Assembly: GCA_013365365.1 (NCBI GenBank)
Contig: JABVXU010000038.1
Span: 124,001 to 188,000 of the forward strand
Reading direction: 5' to 3'
Length of the DNA stretch: 64,000 bases
Origin: Cruorifilaria tuberocauda
Lineage: Eukaryota; Nematoda; Chromadorea; Rhabditida; Onchocercidae
Below are positions 11,275 to 23,351 of this stretch, one piece after another (the first letter of the stretch is position 1; each line of letters begins with the position of its first letter). The position numbers and the translations under genes are program-made. The notes beneath the pieces are model-generated. The model was not told the DNA's origin, searched no databases, and saw only the letters and a program-made list of their open reading frames with translations.

Positions 11275-12358
11275 TCGAAGTGATTTCAATAATACCTTCT
11301 GTGAAAACTACCCATTAATTCTAATAGTTATTGTTTTTATCTTTAAAGATAATTTTTTAGTATGATTTGGTATATTTTCCTCATGGTATTATCCGGTCAA
11401 ACAAAATTTCTTGAGGAGAAAAAGTTAATTTGAATCTTATAAACTGGTATTTTTTTCGTACACTGTACATCTTTTTTGCAAGGAGCAGTTGTTAAATGTA
11501 ATAGTTCTTTTTTTTTGGTTATAGAACTCTTTATTCTACAATCACCTCTTTCTTATTTGTATGAGTTTCCAATAATTTATAACTTCCTATATCTCAACAA
11601 AAATTGCGTCGACACTTCGCCTCTTCTTCATCTGGGAGTAATCAGAAACTGACAAAACGGATTGTTTAATCGCTGCAAGATCTTCGAAGAATTATTTTGC
11701 GAAAATTACACAAATTTAACATTTTATTTTTTTTACTGGTAAAAAGTAATTTCGGCATAATTTAGTTGTCAAAGATTCCGGACATATTATAATACGCACA
11801 AACATTGTGTAGTAATTTCTCTATTTCTTGATTTCGGTTGCAATTTCAAAGAGAATTGAAAATTTCATTCAGTTCTTTTACAATTTTTTCTCTTCATCTT
11901 TGATTTGATTTTCATAATATCATTTCCGTATAATGCATTTGGAAGAAACTTATTAATGCTGTTTGTGCATTACTGTGATTATTTATTGATGAATATTAAT
12001 GAATGTTTATAATACATTATTCCAATGAAGTATGGAACGCATGTATGGAAAACATGTAAGAAGTATAACGCGCTTTTTATTTTTAAACAATGACATTAAT
12101 CTTTTTTTCGAAAATGTCAAGATGAAAAGTGAATAACTTGACGTGTTCCGTCCTATAACCCTTTTATATAACATTTATTCACTATTTTTCATATACTATT
12201 ATAATATTCTATGGGCGGTTTCTTATTACTGTTTAACTCTTTCGATAACCAATATGTTGAATACTTCTCGTATATCAATATTTTTTGGATATTCAGTTTT
12301 CGATACAAATCATTTTAATAATGAATCTCATATAATACTGCTGTTCAAGTGAATCTTT

Positions 12359-12443
12359 CAGTTAAGTTGACTGCAGTAAAATAACAGGCAAAGAGTTATT
12401 CTTTATTTATTGTCTATTGTTTTACTGCAGTCAACTTATCTGA
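12359..12443. repeat. short inverted repeat (hairpin) upstream of METTL4
   Basis: The left arm contains AAGTTGACTGCAGTAAAA and the right arm TTTTACTGCAGTCAACTT, a perfect 18-base match extending imperfectly to about 27 bases, with a loop of roughly 25-30 bases. It may be a remnant of a small inverted-repeat element or a structure in the METTL4 5' region. No target-site duplication is evident. Confidence 0.7.
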
Positions 12444-12465
12444 AATGTTATTTGAATTGCATATA

Positions 12466-12474
12466 AAAGTTGCA
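12466..12474 (+). promoter_or_regulatory. possible trans-splice acceptor of METTL4
   Basis: AAAGTTGCAG ends about 14 bases before ATG 12489, with no coding exon upstream. It is consistent with spliced-leader addition. Confidence 0.35.
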
Positions 12475-12488
12475 GAATCTTCTTCGTA

Positions 12489-15434
12489 ATGACCGAATCC
12501 GCTTTTCAAAAGATAATCCGAGTAAGAAACACTGAATTGGCAGTACTGGATGAAAATGCTTATTACGAAACCATTTATGCGGGTAGCAGGTGAATTTGGT
12601 GAAATGTAATTGAGATTTATACAAAGATATTGTTCTTGAATTGTGTTACATTAACTTGAAGAACTTGCAACTTGCAAATTATATAGTTTGAACAGATTTT
12701 TCTAACCGTGAAACTAGGAGTTTTCAACCTTACTACTTTGATTTATGCAATTAAATAGCTTTTTTCTACATTTCAGTAAGCCAAACCAAAGATTCTATGC
12801 AATAAAAACGCCATTCCTGATGAATTCACAGGCTTCTGTAATATCTGAAAAGACATCTATCACAAACAAAAATAAGCTGAAACGTAAACGAAGTCATGGA
12901 ATATCTTCAAACATCTGCTGGGCTTTATTCGAAGTAGAATTTCGTTTTGTTGTTGTTGGGATAATTTTCCACTTACATTTCTTCTGTTACTTCCGTGGTT
13001 ATTTGATGGACAAATGGTCTTGTTCACTAAAAACTTGTTTATCAGCTTCTTCCTTCCTTATGGCATTTGCGTTATATGCTTAATTTTATACTTTTTATGT
13101 ACTTCATTTAGTTCTATTTTATATCATTTAGAGTCTCTTGAAATTTCCAGGTCAGCATTACTTTAAAAAAGGTACTAACAAAGACAATTGTGATGGAAGC
13201 ATTTAGCAAAAACCAGGACGAGCCAATACCATGTTCTTCTGTTGAAACCTCATTAGATTTCAATAATTGTCTAGCACGACAGTTAGCTCTCAGTGCAACT
13301 TCAGTTCCTTGTCCATTGTCTCGTTATGCGAAGCAACAGTACATCGCAAAACAAAACATCAGAGAAATACATTTAAATGATGGAAAAAGGTTTCGATGTT
13401 TTTCTGTTCGAATTTTATACTTGAAAAATAACAATTCTATGGAAAAAAAATTTGTTTTTTTGTTTTGAGGATTTCTTTTGGAATGTTTGTCACTTATTCT
13501 ACATTTCAAACACTTTTCGAATTATTAATATTTTTTGCAATGTTACTGCGATATCAAAAAAAAATATATATATATATATATATTTAGAAGCATTGATGAT
13601 ACTTCAAATGATATTATAATGTGGGCAAATGCCGGACCGAAAGTTATTATAGCCGAATGCAAAGGAGAAAAATTTATTTTACCTCCATTTTCTTCCTTCA
13701 TCATTAACGATGCATGTGCATCAAGGGCACTAATCAAATGTGAGTTTATTTATGGATTTAATTTTTATCAATGTTTTCTCTTGTGTTCGTCTTCAAAAAC
13801 GGTAAATTATCTCCTTCCTGCACATACGTTGTTTTAATAATATTCAATAAAATTTTTCGAAAATCATGTCGAAACTGGTGCATTCTAAATATTCTATAGT
13901 TGACTGAGAAATGCGACATTAATTTCAGATGGGAAACAGTTCGATTTCGTATTACTGGATCCACCGTGGGAGAATAAATCCGTTAAGAGGAAAAATGTGT
14001 AAGTCATATTTTTTAAATATTTAATGCGTCCCTAATTTCGAAGCTAGAAAAGTGGGGAAGGAATATAAAACCGATTTATGAGGAGAATTTTAATACAGAT
14101 ATTGCAGTTACCCAAGATACGAGGATCAAACGTGGATGTCAGATTTATATGTGCCAGAACTTTTAGCGGAAGAGGGACTGTTCGCAATATGGGTTACAAA
14201 CAATACGAAGCACTTCAGATTTATTGATGATGTCATTGAATATTTTACCTTCGAAAAAATTGCGACTTGGCGATGGCTTAAAGTTCATTTTACTGACATT
14301 ACTTTTCATATCTTTTTGCACTGATTTCTTATCATTACCGACTCCTCGAACGAAATGTTTGGATAGAAACTTATTTTATTTTGGTTAAAAATTATAAAAA
14401 TATTAATCTTTGCAAAATTGAACTATATTCTACCTAGATTGAGCAGTAATTTTTGTCATTTCAATTTAAAATTTGCTTTCCTTAAGGAATGTCTGACCAT
14501 GAATGAGGCAGACAATGATTATTTTAATATAATTTGCACATTTTGCAAGCTTTTAGGTGACAAGCAATGGCGAACCCGTTTACAGCTTGGATAGTCAACA
14601 TAAGCAACCTTTTGAAAGTATTGTATTCGCTTCTAGAAGTGCTGCTCGCAAATACTACTTAAAAATCGTCGACGAATTCGTCCTAATCAGGCATATATTT
14701 TTGAGTATCTTCGAAACCTTATTTGTAGCGAAGATTAGCATATTGTTAGGATGACGGTATACCCAAAAACTTTCGTTGGTATCAAAGGCACTAGCTTGAA
14801 CTAGTTAAGTATAACGAGTTCTGATAATTCAGAAACAAGCCGTTTAGTTTGATATTGTATTTCGTAAGCCAGTTTAGAAGGTCACATTTTGTCCTATGTT
14901 AAATGCTGTTCCCATCAGCAAGCATGCTATATTAGATTTCTCTTCGATATTTTTGACATATTTTCATTATCTACGATGAGAAAATGAAGATAACGAACCT
15001 TATTAGTATTGTAGCTGTATGTAAATTGTGGAAGTGTAAGCAAAATGCGTTTTAATAATTGATTTAAACTCAGAATTTTTCATATTCTTCCAATTTCCTC
15101 AATAATTTTCCCAATCCATTAATCAGAAATGAAATTTCGATTTCGCAACTACCAGGTTATTACACTGAAAGTTTTCAATTATTGATTCTAATTAACATAA
15201 ACACTAATTTGGCAACGTAACTTTCCATAATTTTCGATCAATTTATAATTTTTTTCTAGCACTCCATCTGCAATTCATTCACGAAAGCCACCATTGTTTC
15301 CAGTATTACAAGCGCTAGGGATTCTCAAAGAATCCGCAAAACAACTGGAACTGTACGGGAGGTATCTATTACCACAAACAATCACCATTGGCTTTGAAGC
15401 AGCTAAACTACAAAATATGCGATATTTTGTTTAA
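12489..15434 (+). CDS. METTL4: METTL4 / DAMT-1-like MT-A70 N6-adenine methyltransferase
   Basis: Member of the MT-A70 group next to METTL3/METTL14. The C. elegans member DAMT-1 was reported as a DNA 6mA writer, and mammalian METTL4 modifies U2 snRNA, so the substrate here cannot be read from sequence. Exons: 12489-12589, 12777-12933, 13151-13389, 13588-13739, 13929-13998, 14108-14282, 14557-14690 and 15260-15434 (stop TAA). All phases agree, giving about 400 residues, close to the worm family length. Seen: a lysine-rich patch (KNKLKRKR), the FILPPFSSF element, the catalytic DPPW in FDFVLLDPPWENKSVKR, AIWVTNNTKHFRF, WRWLKV-TSNGEPVYSLD, HKQPFESIVF, the HSRKPPL element and the terminal LELYGRYLLP. 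Two junctions are notable: the intron 14691-15259 starts with GC, not GT, and the exon at 13588 follows a TA repeat. The exon 2 end at 12933 is the least certain boundary. Confidence 0.9.
13564..13583. repeat. (TA)n repeat at a METTL4 splice acceptor
   Basis: About ten TA units directly precede TTTAG and exon 13588. Length change here would alter the polypyrimidine tract of this intron. Confidence 0.8.
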
Positions 15435-17549
15435 ATATACAGAGACAAAAATTCTAATTTTGTTGTTCAAAATTAGCATGATCTTAGAATTTGACAAAGA
15501 CGTTTAGAATTAGTTTTTTGCAAAACTAGAATCTGTTACGGGAAAACTTCGGGCCAGATAATATCGCTTCACTTTATATGCTCAAATGAGAAGGAAACAG
15601 TGAATCGTCAGCTAATTTAACGAGACATATGAGTCTCCGGTATGATATCGATAAAAAATCAATTAATACTGAAACAAAAATAGATCGCACAATCAGGTTG
15701 GAGATCATCATCTCCTTCTATGAGAATTCAATGAGAGAAATCTGCACGAGGAATGAATATCTCTCATATTCTAAAATAGCCCGAAGTTTTCCAGTAACAG
15801 ATTTTAGTTTTGCAGAAAACTAATTCTTGTCAGTAACGTCTTCGTCAAATTCCAATCACATTTAACTTCCTATGCGATCCTAAAAAATTCAAGTCATACA
15901 AAGACCAAAAGATTAATAACATGAACCAGTTGTCGGTAGTTTCACAAGCCCACCCCTACGTACGCTTTAACTCACCCACCAGATTCAAATAATGATCCCT
16001 AGCATAACACGACCCACCTCAACCCCCACCAGCAAGTGATTGACGCCTCAGAAACTTCACTCGGTCATCGCCCGGGGCGTGCGACGGCAATTCCTATCTT
16101 TTCTTTTTCGCGAGTTCATCATAGGCTGACGGTGATCAGGACCGAATTTGGTTATACAAATATTGCAGACGGCGTGGAGTGGTTGTGGTCAGACAGCAAA
16201 AGAACAGTTTTTAACTACACAGTAAAGAGAGTGGTGAAGTAAGCTGAGTGATCGTTGAAGAAGCTGTCCTGCTCATTGTCTCTCTGAGTTCTTTTTGTCC
16301 ATTTCCCCATGAAACAACAAATACCCGCTTGCATAATTGAGCTAACATTTGAGATGCCTATTATGGAACACATGAACTACTGAGAATGAGTTGAACCCAA
16401 TAAATGATTGAAAAGCAATAAAGGAAAGGAGTATTTACATTGATCCTACCTCGTATGTGTATTACGACGTCATCATTTTTCTATTTGAATTATTTGCCAT
16501 TTCTCTTGATGATATTTTAATAGATTATAATGATTATTTCTATCAATCATTCCATTCTTCCATCTCTTCAACTGAAATGCAACAGCGATTGATAACAATT
16601 TCTTATGAAATCACTTGGAAAGATATTATCATCTTTTTCTTTTTCTGCTTTTTTCCACTCAGTATTTATCTGCATTATCTGCCTAAGGATAAATTCAATA
16701 ACTCCTTCCAATATGAATTCTATTTCTTACACGATTCATATTTACGTACGAAAAAAGCAAAAATATACTTAAATATTTTAACTGGCGTTTTGCTAACCTC
16801 CCAATTATGCAACAAATTTCAATTTAATGATACATGAACATATTTAATCAGAAATTTGCAAGAATAACTTTTATATTTGGAAAAATGTGTTCATGTTTGG
16901 TGCAATAGAATATTTCTCAAGGGTCATTAATGCAGCCTTCTTTTGAAATGCTGTGAATGATTACTCTATGCTTTTAATTCATGACTTACAGTTGCTTGCT
17001 TACAGGTTGCAGTTATGAAAAAATCACAGATTTTCCTACTTCAGTTCAAATATTTTGTCACAAATAAAATCAATTTTTGATATCTCGAATTTATTAATTA
17101 TTTTAAAAATGCCTGAAATGTATGTTAAATAACAGTAATTTTTTTCCTCAGTTCTATTTGTGAACACTCATTCTGAATCCTAATCGTCATGAAGCCGGAT
17201 GAAAGATATTATTACCTAGATGAATAGAAAGGCGTTGGATAATGTTGTCATTTCATTTTAATCCATTTAACATATTTTTTAAGCAAATATAAAAGACAAA
17301 AGTTGAACATTATAGAAGTGCTGCAAAATTGCACAAAACATTGTATCACATTTACTAATCAGCATTTATTTTGGATTTTGTGAAGACTTCACTAATATCA
17401 ACAGAATTAAAATCTGAGCAAAAAGCCAATAGAGCGGAAATGGATACAAATGCCAGATTTTCAGCATAAAATGCAAATGCCCGAAAGACAAGTGTTAATA
17501 ATTTGGCTGTTTTACTCTATTTAAAATTTTGTATTATCGCTGAACGATT
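15435..17549. other. intergenic region between converging METTL4 and PAX-A
   Basis: About 2.1 kb between two gene ends. The part 15940-16250 is clearly richer in G and C (CGCCCGGGGCGTGCGACGG around 16070) than its surroundings, with a 68-codon frame at 16036-16242. A 126-codon plus-strand frame at 16457-16837 has no recognisable similarity and is Phe/Ile/Tyr-rich, so I treat both as unproven. Confidence 0.35.
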
Positions 17550-20500
17550 TTATAAGTCGGAAGGGAGTAATAGTGATGATAAATCTGCAAAGTTTATTGA
17601 ATGTATAGCAGCAGAGGCTGCAGTCGTTCGTGAATTCAGCAGAAAAGATGCACTGATATCAGACCTTGCTGATGCCAAAACATCCTGAAATTTAGAAAAA
17701 TATAGTTTTTCCTCAAGATAGCAATATATATTCACTTCAATTTTTGACTTTATGTAAGATTTTTCATAATTTTTTTTTAAATTTAGAAATTATAAAATTT
17801 ACTAGTTTCAGGAATTCCAAAGTGATGATTTACAAGAACTGAGATTTAAAATCTATTTTTTCTTTCAAAAGTTAGTCAACCATCTTTTGAAAAAGAGGCA
17901 CGAAGGAGCTTGAATAAAATATGAATGGATTGGGTGTCGTTGTTCCGAGGGATTTCCGATACCGCGCTCGGCGATTGCTAAACCAAACCTGCATAATTCT
18001 ATCCAGTTATAAATGCTATATTAAAAAAATCAGATTGACCACAAAGTTTTGTGCATATACAACTGTAAGATGCGGAAGATGCATGTTCATCCATTCTAAG
18101 AAACTGAACGTTAATTTTCAGAGTTCCAAATTTAAAACCTTTTTAAATAACTGTTAAATTTTAAATTTTTATAAAAAGCAATCAATTGAAGAAATTAAAG
18201 GTATGTAATCATTTGTAATGTACAAAAAAGAATTTGATATAACCTGTATTTTACCCTCATCCAAATTTGTTGCTGCAGCGAGACGTTCACGTAATTCCTG
18301 ATCCGGATAAGTGTTTGCTTTGAAAGCTGCTTCTAATACTTCTAACTGTTCTTGTGTGAAACTTGTCCTGTTTCGTCGAGTTCTACCAACCACTTCTGTC
18401 CGACAACCCGGAATTAATTGCTCAGTATTATTGCATCTTCCTGCAGTAATGAGCAATATTAATTATTTGTCATGTCAAATATTGCGCAATATTTCAAGTA
18501 TAAAATTCAGCAATGCAGAGGTCTTTTGCAAAGCTATTATTATTTACTCTTAGAAGAAAATAAGAATTTACAAAATGCGAAATGCAGAATTCAAAAGAAA
18601 AATATGGTCATCTTCTCCGAAAAAATATTTCTGTCGCAAACAGCGAAAAACAATAACTGTTAAATTTGTATTTGTTTTGTTTAGGTATGTTGGAAAGAAA
18701 AAGGATATGATTAGATAGGAAATCTGAAAAATTTTCATGTACGTTGTTGCATCCATTTCCTTCGGACTCATAGAATCATGGATTTTTAAGTATGCAAAAA
18801 CACTGACGGTTTCATTTAATTTGAAATAAGCTTAAAACTTAATAAGCAAGTGAAAGTCTGAGGGTATTAATTTCAATATATTAATTTAATTGGGAAGAAG
18901 CAATAAATGATATTTTTCAGGTATCAAATCCAAATGATTTTATACTCGAAATTTGATTTTGTAATGACTTACGCTAAAAATTACTGACAAAGGTTCGCTA
19001 TATCCAAGCAATTCAACTTTTTAAATAAATGCAAATGAGGCTTAATTGTATAGTTGGTAAGAAAGCAAAAATGAATTATCACACTTGAACACTTCAAATA
19101 ATTGCTTATACAGTGACAAAATTGCAGCCGCATTTATCTACGATAATAAAAACATCGTTTTAGTGCATCATTAACTATATGATCATGCATGATTGATTAT
19201 ATCTGGTGTCACATAGCAACTTTAATTACAACTTAATAGAAAAGTAAGCAGAAAAATTTTTACTAATTTTTTTTTCGGTTTAAAGAGTGCCATTTTCAGA
19301 TATGACCAGAAAAACGAATGAATTAGATATACTTTTTACTTGATCCACATGATTAGTTTTCTAACGATCATTTAGACAAATGATGTTGTAATTCATCGTT
19401 GCTTTCGTTTGCAATAACAGATACTTTTTAATCTTTTTAATGCTGTCCATTGTTGCGCAATTGTTGTGATTTGTAAGACAATTATTGAAGTAAAAATTGT
19501 CATTCTGTTATCATTTAAATTATGGTCATAAATCAATACCTGCCGAGGTACCAAGTATGCATTCTATACTATGCTTCAATGTAAAGGTCTTTGGTTGCTT
19601 CACTGCAAAAGTTTTTGACGAATATTGATCTTGAATTTCATTTCGCATATTCCTATCTCTGTAATATCCGCTCTTATTGATTATAAATACTTTTTAAAAT
19701 TGTTTACTCAGAACACATTCCGAAATCAATCGATAAGTTCACTTTTAAATGTCACATTCTTCCCAACTTTCTCCTTTTTAAAATAATATCATAGAAATTT
19801 CTCGAAAAATTCAATACGCTAACAACCTCATATATTTATGTATTGAAGAAATGGTTGGTGCATTGGACCGACTACAAATTCCTTTATCAATAAGCATTAA
19901 ACGAATTTCATGAGCATTGATAGTGGGCCGATCTTGACAAATTCGTGCTATGTGCTCCTCCAGTGCCACAATTGTTTTGCGTGATCGTGGATTACCACCA
20001 ATCTTAAAATTTCTCTAATATTATAATATTTAACTGCAATAAACGGATGAATTCAGGAAATCGAAAAGGAAAGTTTAACAAGAAGCTCTAAAAACTGCAA
20101 ATGTTACGAGGATGCAAAGGGCAAAAAATACATGAAATGGATTCATAAGTGCGTGAAAAAATAATTATTGCATTACTATTAATCGGTAATTTTCAGTGTT
20201 TGTTAATTTCACTAAGAAACACATCATCATTCACAAAACATGTTGGAAATTTTATGTAACAACGATAATAAATTGAAATAATACAGTATCAAATTCTCTC
20301 TCAACCTTTTTCGTACTATAAAGTTAATGTTTAGAATTAATATCATCACAATGGGAAAGATTTTGTTAAAAATATAAGACTATATTAATGTATTGCATCC
20401 AAACATGCATTTGTAAATATTTATTGTCTGTCAATTTCCTAATTTCTCAATTTGAAAAAAAAAGATATAACTTTTTTAAGAAATGAGTGGCGAATTTTTT

Positions 20501-23351
20501 AACACGTAAATAGTGCTAGTTATGCTAATTTAAAGACACATTTGGAGGTTTGTAGTTGAAGAACAAAACGAAGTATTTCAGTAATATTGTCAATACGAAT
20601 AACCTAATCAACAAATCAATGATAAACGAAGTATTTTTTGTTGAATGTTTTTGTTGTTTTATTCCATTCCACAATTTAACAAAATGAATGGATGAAGTTG
20701 AATGAATAAAAACTTTAGTTTCAGTGATGACATCAAGATTTCTTGAATAAATCCATTCTTTTTCTCCTCACAGAATAATCACATAATTGCCAAGCGAATT
20801 TTCCTAAGAATCCAAAATTTTGCTTTTTCAAATGTTCAAGTGAAACGCCATTGAACGAGATGAAAAAGCATTTGATATTAACTGAGATAGTATGATATTA
20901 ATCAAGTAAAAATTGTCAATCGCTGAAATAAACAGTTTAATGGGGAAAATATCAGTTGTAAACTTGAAGAGAAGGATTACGCATAAAATTAAGCTCTCAT
21001 ACAAAGAATATTTAATTATCTAGGAACGTTTTGGAAATATATGATATGCAGTTAAACGTTAAAGAAATAATTCCAGTGTTTTTTTAACTTAGGTAAAAGT
21101 TGCTTCTACACGAACTGTTGCAGTTAGACAAACTTGAGTAGAGATTTCAGATTTCTACGCATGTAAATCAAACGTACAAACCTGTCCAGGTGAGACAGAT
21201 CCAGTTTCAGCATAACGATATAAGATTTTTGACACACAACCATGGGAAACCCGTAACTGTCGGCTGATATGACATGGTCTGTAAGAATTAAGTAAAAATT
21301 CAATTGAACTTTAACAAAAAAAGCAAGCAAATAGACGGAGAATATGAATTATTCATAATGTTCATAATCAACTAGTCTATCTTTGAAGAATACCATTCCT
21401 TCCAAAGATTTAAACAACTTTCGTCAAGCTTAATCTTTGAGCTAATCGTTTTTATATAGCACACTATTCGCACAGATAAAACTGGGGAAGACAAAGGTTT
21501 ACGATGAAGAAAATGAAAAAGACCACCCATGGAATGCTTTCTCTTTTGTACCAGAAAAGGTTAGAGAAAATGAATAGCTCTGTTAAATTTAATGACCAAA
21601 AAAGAGTCATTAAGAAAAGAATGAGGAGGGGCTTGAAAAGAAGAAAGTTGCTGGATGTGAAGTACACAATTTGCTTTTTTAAATAAATTATCTTCAATGA
21701 AACTACTACTTTAACATGGGTCATTTCAACAAAATTATACACTTGCCATAGCAGAAAGAGGTCATCGCTTTTCTTTCCTTCTTTTTTTCCAATCATAATT
21801 TATTAAAGTTGTTTATTTAATTGCAATATGATTTGATTCAGATTAACAGGAATGTCACTCGCACACAGTTGTGTATTATTGCAGAAGCTAGCGAACAGAA
21901 CAGTTATTGAACATTTCGTTTAGCTCTCCATTGATTAAACTATAGATTAACTTTCTAAGCAATTAGTTTTGCGTTCAAATTTTCACGCAAACTTCCTACC
22001 CAACCTTTCCTATTTTTTAGGAAAATATACAAACTATCATTATAAATATCTTCACCTTAAGTAAATCCTTATACATAACGTTAGCAGTTTATAAAACATA
22101 AATTGCGATAGTTGCGCAGGGGATTGGTTTATCAAGTATGGAAACCTTTCTCTGATGAATGGATATGAATTTAGCAACGATTTTAAATTTTCTTTTAAAA
22201 TTTGAGAGCAATTAAAGAGCCTCGGCATTACTTTTCATTACTATTTATGATCACTTCAAATAATACAAAAAGAATGCTTCCGATACGCAAGTTGTAAGCC
22301 AATTATAATTCTTTCAAATTCACGTATTTATAAATTGTGTCAAAAGGATTTGATTATAAATAACTAGTTATATGGATATAACGAAATAACTACAGCATTA
22401 GTAATGATAATCACATTAATCACAGCTGTGGCAAAACTTCGCAATATTTGATGTGACTGAAAAAGCTTAGACTTACTTTACACCATTGGTAGCCATCTCA
22501 ACAATTTTCAATCGTATGTGTTGAGGCAACGGGCGGCCGTTGATAAATACACCACCAAGTTGATTTACTCGACCCTATAATTGTTACCTACTTTTTAACT
22601 AATTTTCAAGTCTTCAAGGTATAATTAATACGGATTAGAAATATTTGGTAAAAAATCGAAATTAAAGCATTTATATGAATAATTTTACGACCATTTAGGG
22701 ATGCAGAAGGTTAACAGCAGTCCAGTTTTAATTTAAGGAGTTGAAGAGGTTGAAATGCTAACTTTTAGTATCAAAAACAAGATGAGATAAAGCTGTGACC
22801 TCTGCTATCGTATTTCTTCCTTATTTCGCACCATCAACGTAAGAGTTGTCAGGTGGACAGTTAAAAATTCTAATGCAACTAATTTTTGTTATTTTGGAAT
22901 AGAAAGACTTAGGAAGGAATGCTAAAAGAACCAATCAATCTGATATGAATCCTCAACAAAATTTTTTGATAAAAGAAAATGTCTAAACGCAGTTTTATCA
23001 TGGAGTTCTCGATGAACTGCTTAACTTTTTCATCTTTCCATTTTCATTCACTGATGGTTTTCCTAAGATATTAGTTATCAGAATTATGGCTTATAACGGT
23101 TGAAGAAGTTTAATGTGCAAGAAAGCATTGAGGGAACATTTAGGATTTCAGCTAATTTAAAGGGAAACATAATTTACCTGTCCCATAATATTAGCAAATG
23201 TGAAAGAATGATGGTTGGATGTTAGTGCAGAGGTGTCACTAACAATAGCTGTAGTAGTGCTGATTGCAGTTGTAGCGGTATTACCTATGGTACATGCCAT
23301 TACTGTGCTGGTAGTACCAATGGCAACGACAACAAAAACTTCAACAACCAA
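17550..23351 (-). CDS. pax-3: Pax3/7-type transcription factor, copy A (pax-3 like)
   Basis: A complete Pax3/7-class regulator: paired domain, octapeptide and paired-type homeodomain with Ser50. In C. elegans pax-3 acts in ventral epidermal fate. Exons (minus): 23351-23178, 22574-22477, 21278-21182, 20002-19827, 19568-19540, 18440-18244, 17988-17881 and 17684-17550. All phases agree, giving about 337 residues. Paired domain: [20 protein letters not shown], then [19 protein letters not shown], then [18 protein letters not shown]. The 29-base exon encodes an octapeptide, SIECILG. Homeodomain: [19 protein letters not shown] ... GKIQ, intron, [12 protein letters not shown]; the 46/47 intron is the usual one of paired-class genes. 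The C-terminus is Ser/Ala/Thr-rich. The first exon before FTFANIMGQ is low-complexity (Thr/Val/Ala), so the ATG at 23351 is uncertain. Exon 20002-19827 uses an AAG acceptor. A tandem paralogue lies 7 kb upstream on the same strand. Confidence 0.92.
19540..19568 (-). other. pax-3: 29-nt octapeptide micro-exon of PAX-A
   Basis: Acceptor GCATAG, donor GTATTG. It joins the preceding AG (phase 2) and the following GA (phase 1) to give [11 protein letters not shown]. The SI-x-x-ILG core fits the Pax octapeptide, which recruits Groucho-type co-repressors in other animals. The second Pax gene has an exon of the same length and phase at 34240-34268. Confidence 0.8.

Larger units (their letters stand above)
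11275..12488. other. intergenic region ZIP to METTL4
   Basis: About 1.2 kb of AT-rich spacer. Apart from the inverted repeat listed separately, I see nothing. A 69-codon frame at 12143-12352 is low-complexity Tyr/Phe/Ile-rich translation of AT-rich DNA and is not called. Confidence 0.4.

Noticed and set aside
16457..16837. 126-codon plus-strand ORF
   Set aside because: Phe/Ile/Tyr-rich translation of AT-rich DNA without similarity or splice context. One ORF of this length is expected about by chance in a window this size and base composition.
18169..18243. Read-through of the PAX-A homeodomain exon (KIQVISNSF)
   Set aside because: It ends the homeodomain at residue 46; a GT donor sits exactly at the usual 46/47 intron and the next exon supplies VWFSNRRAR.
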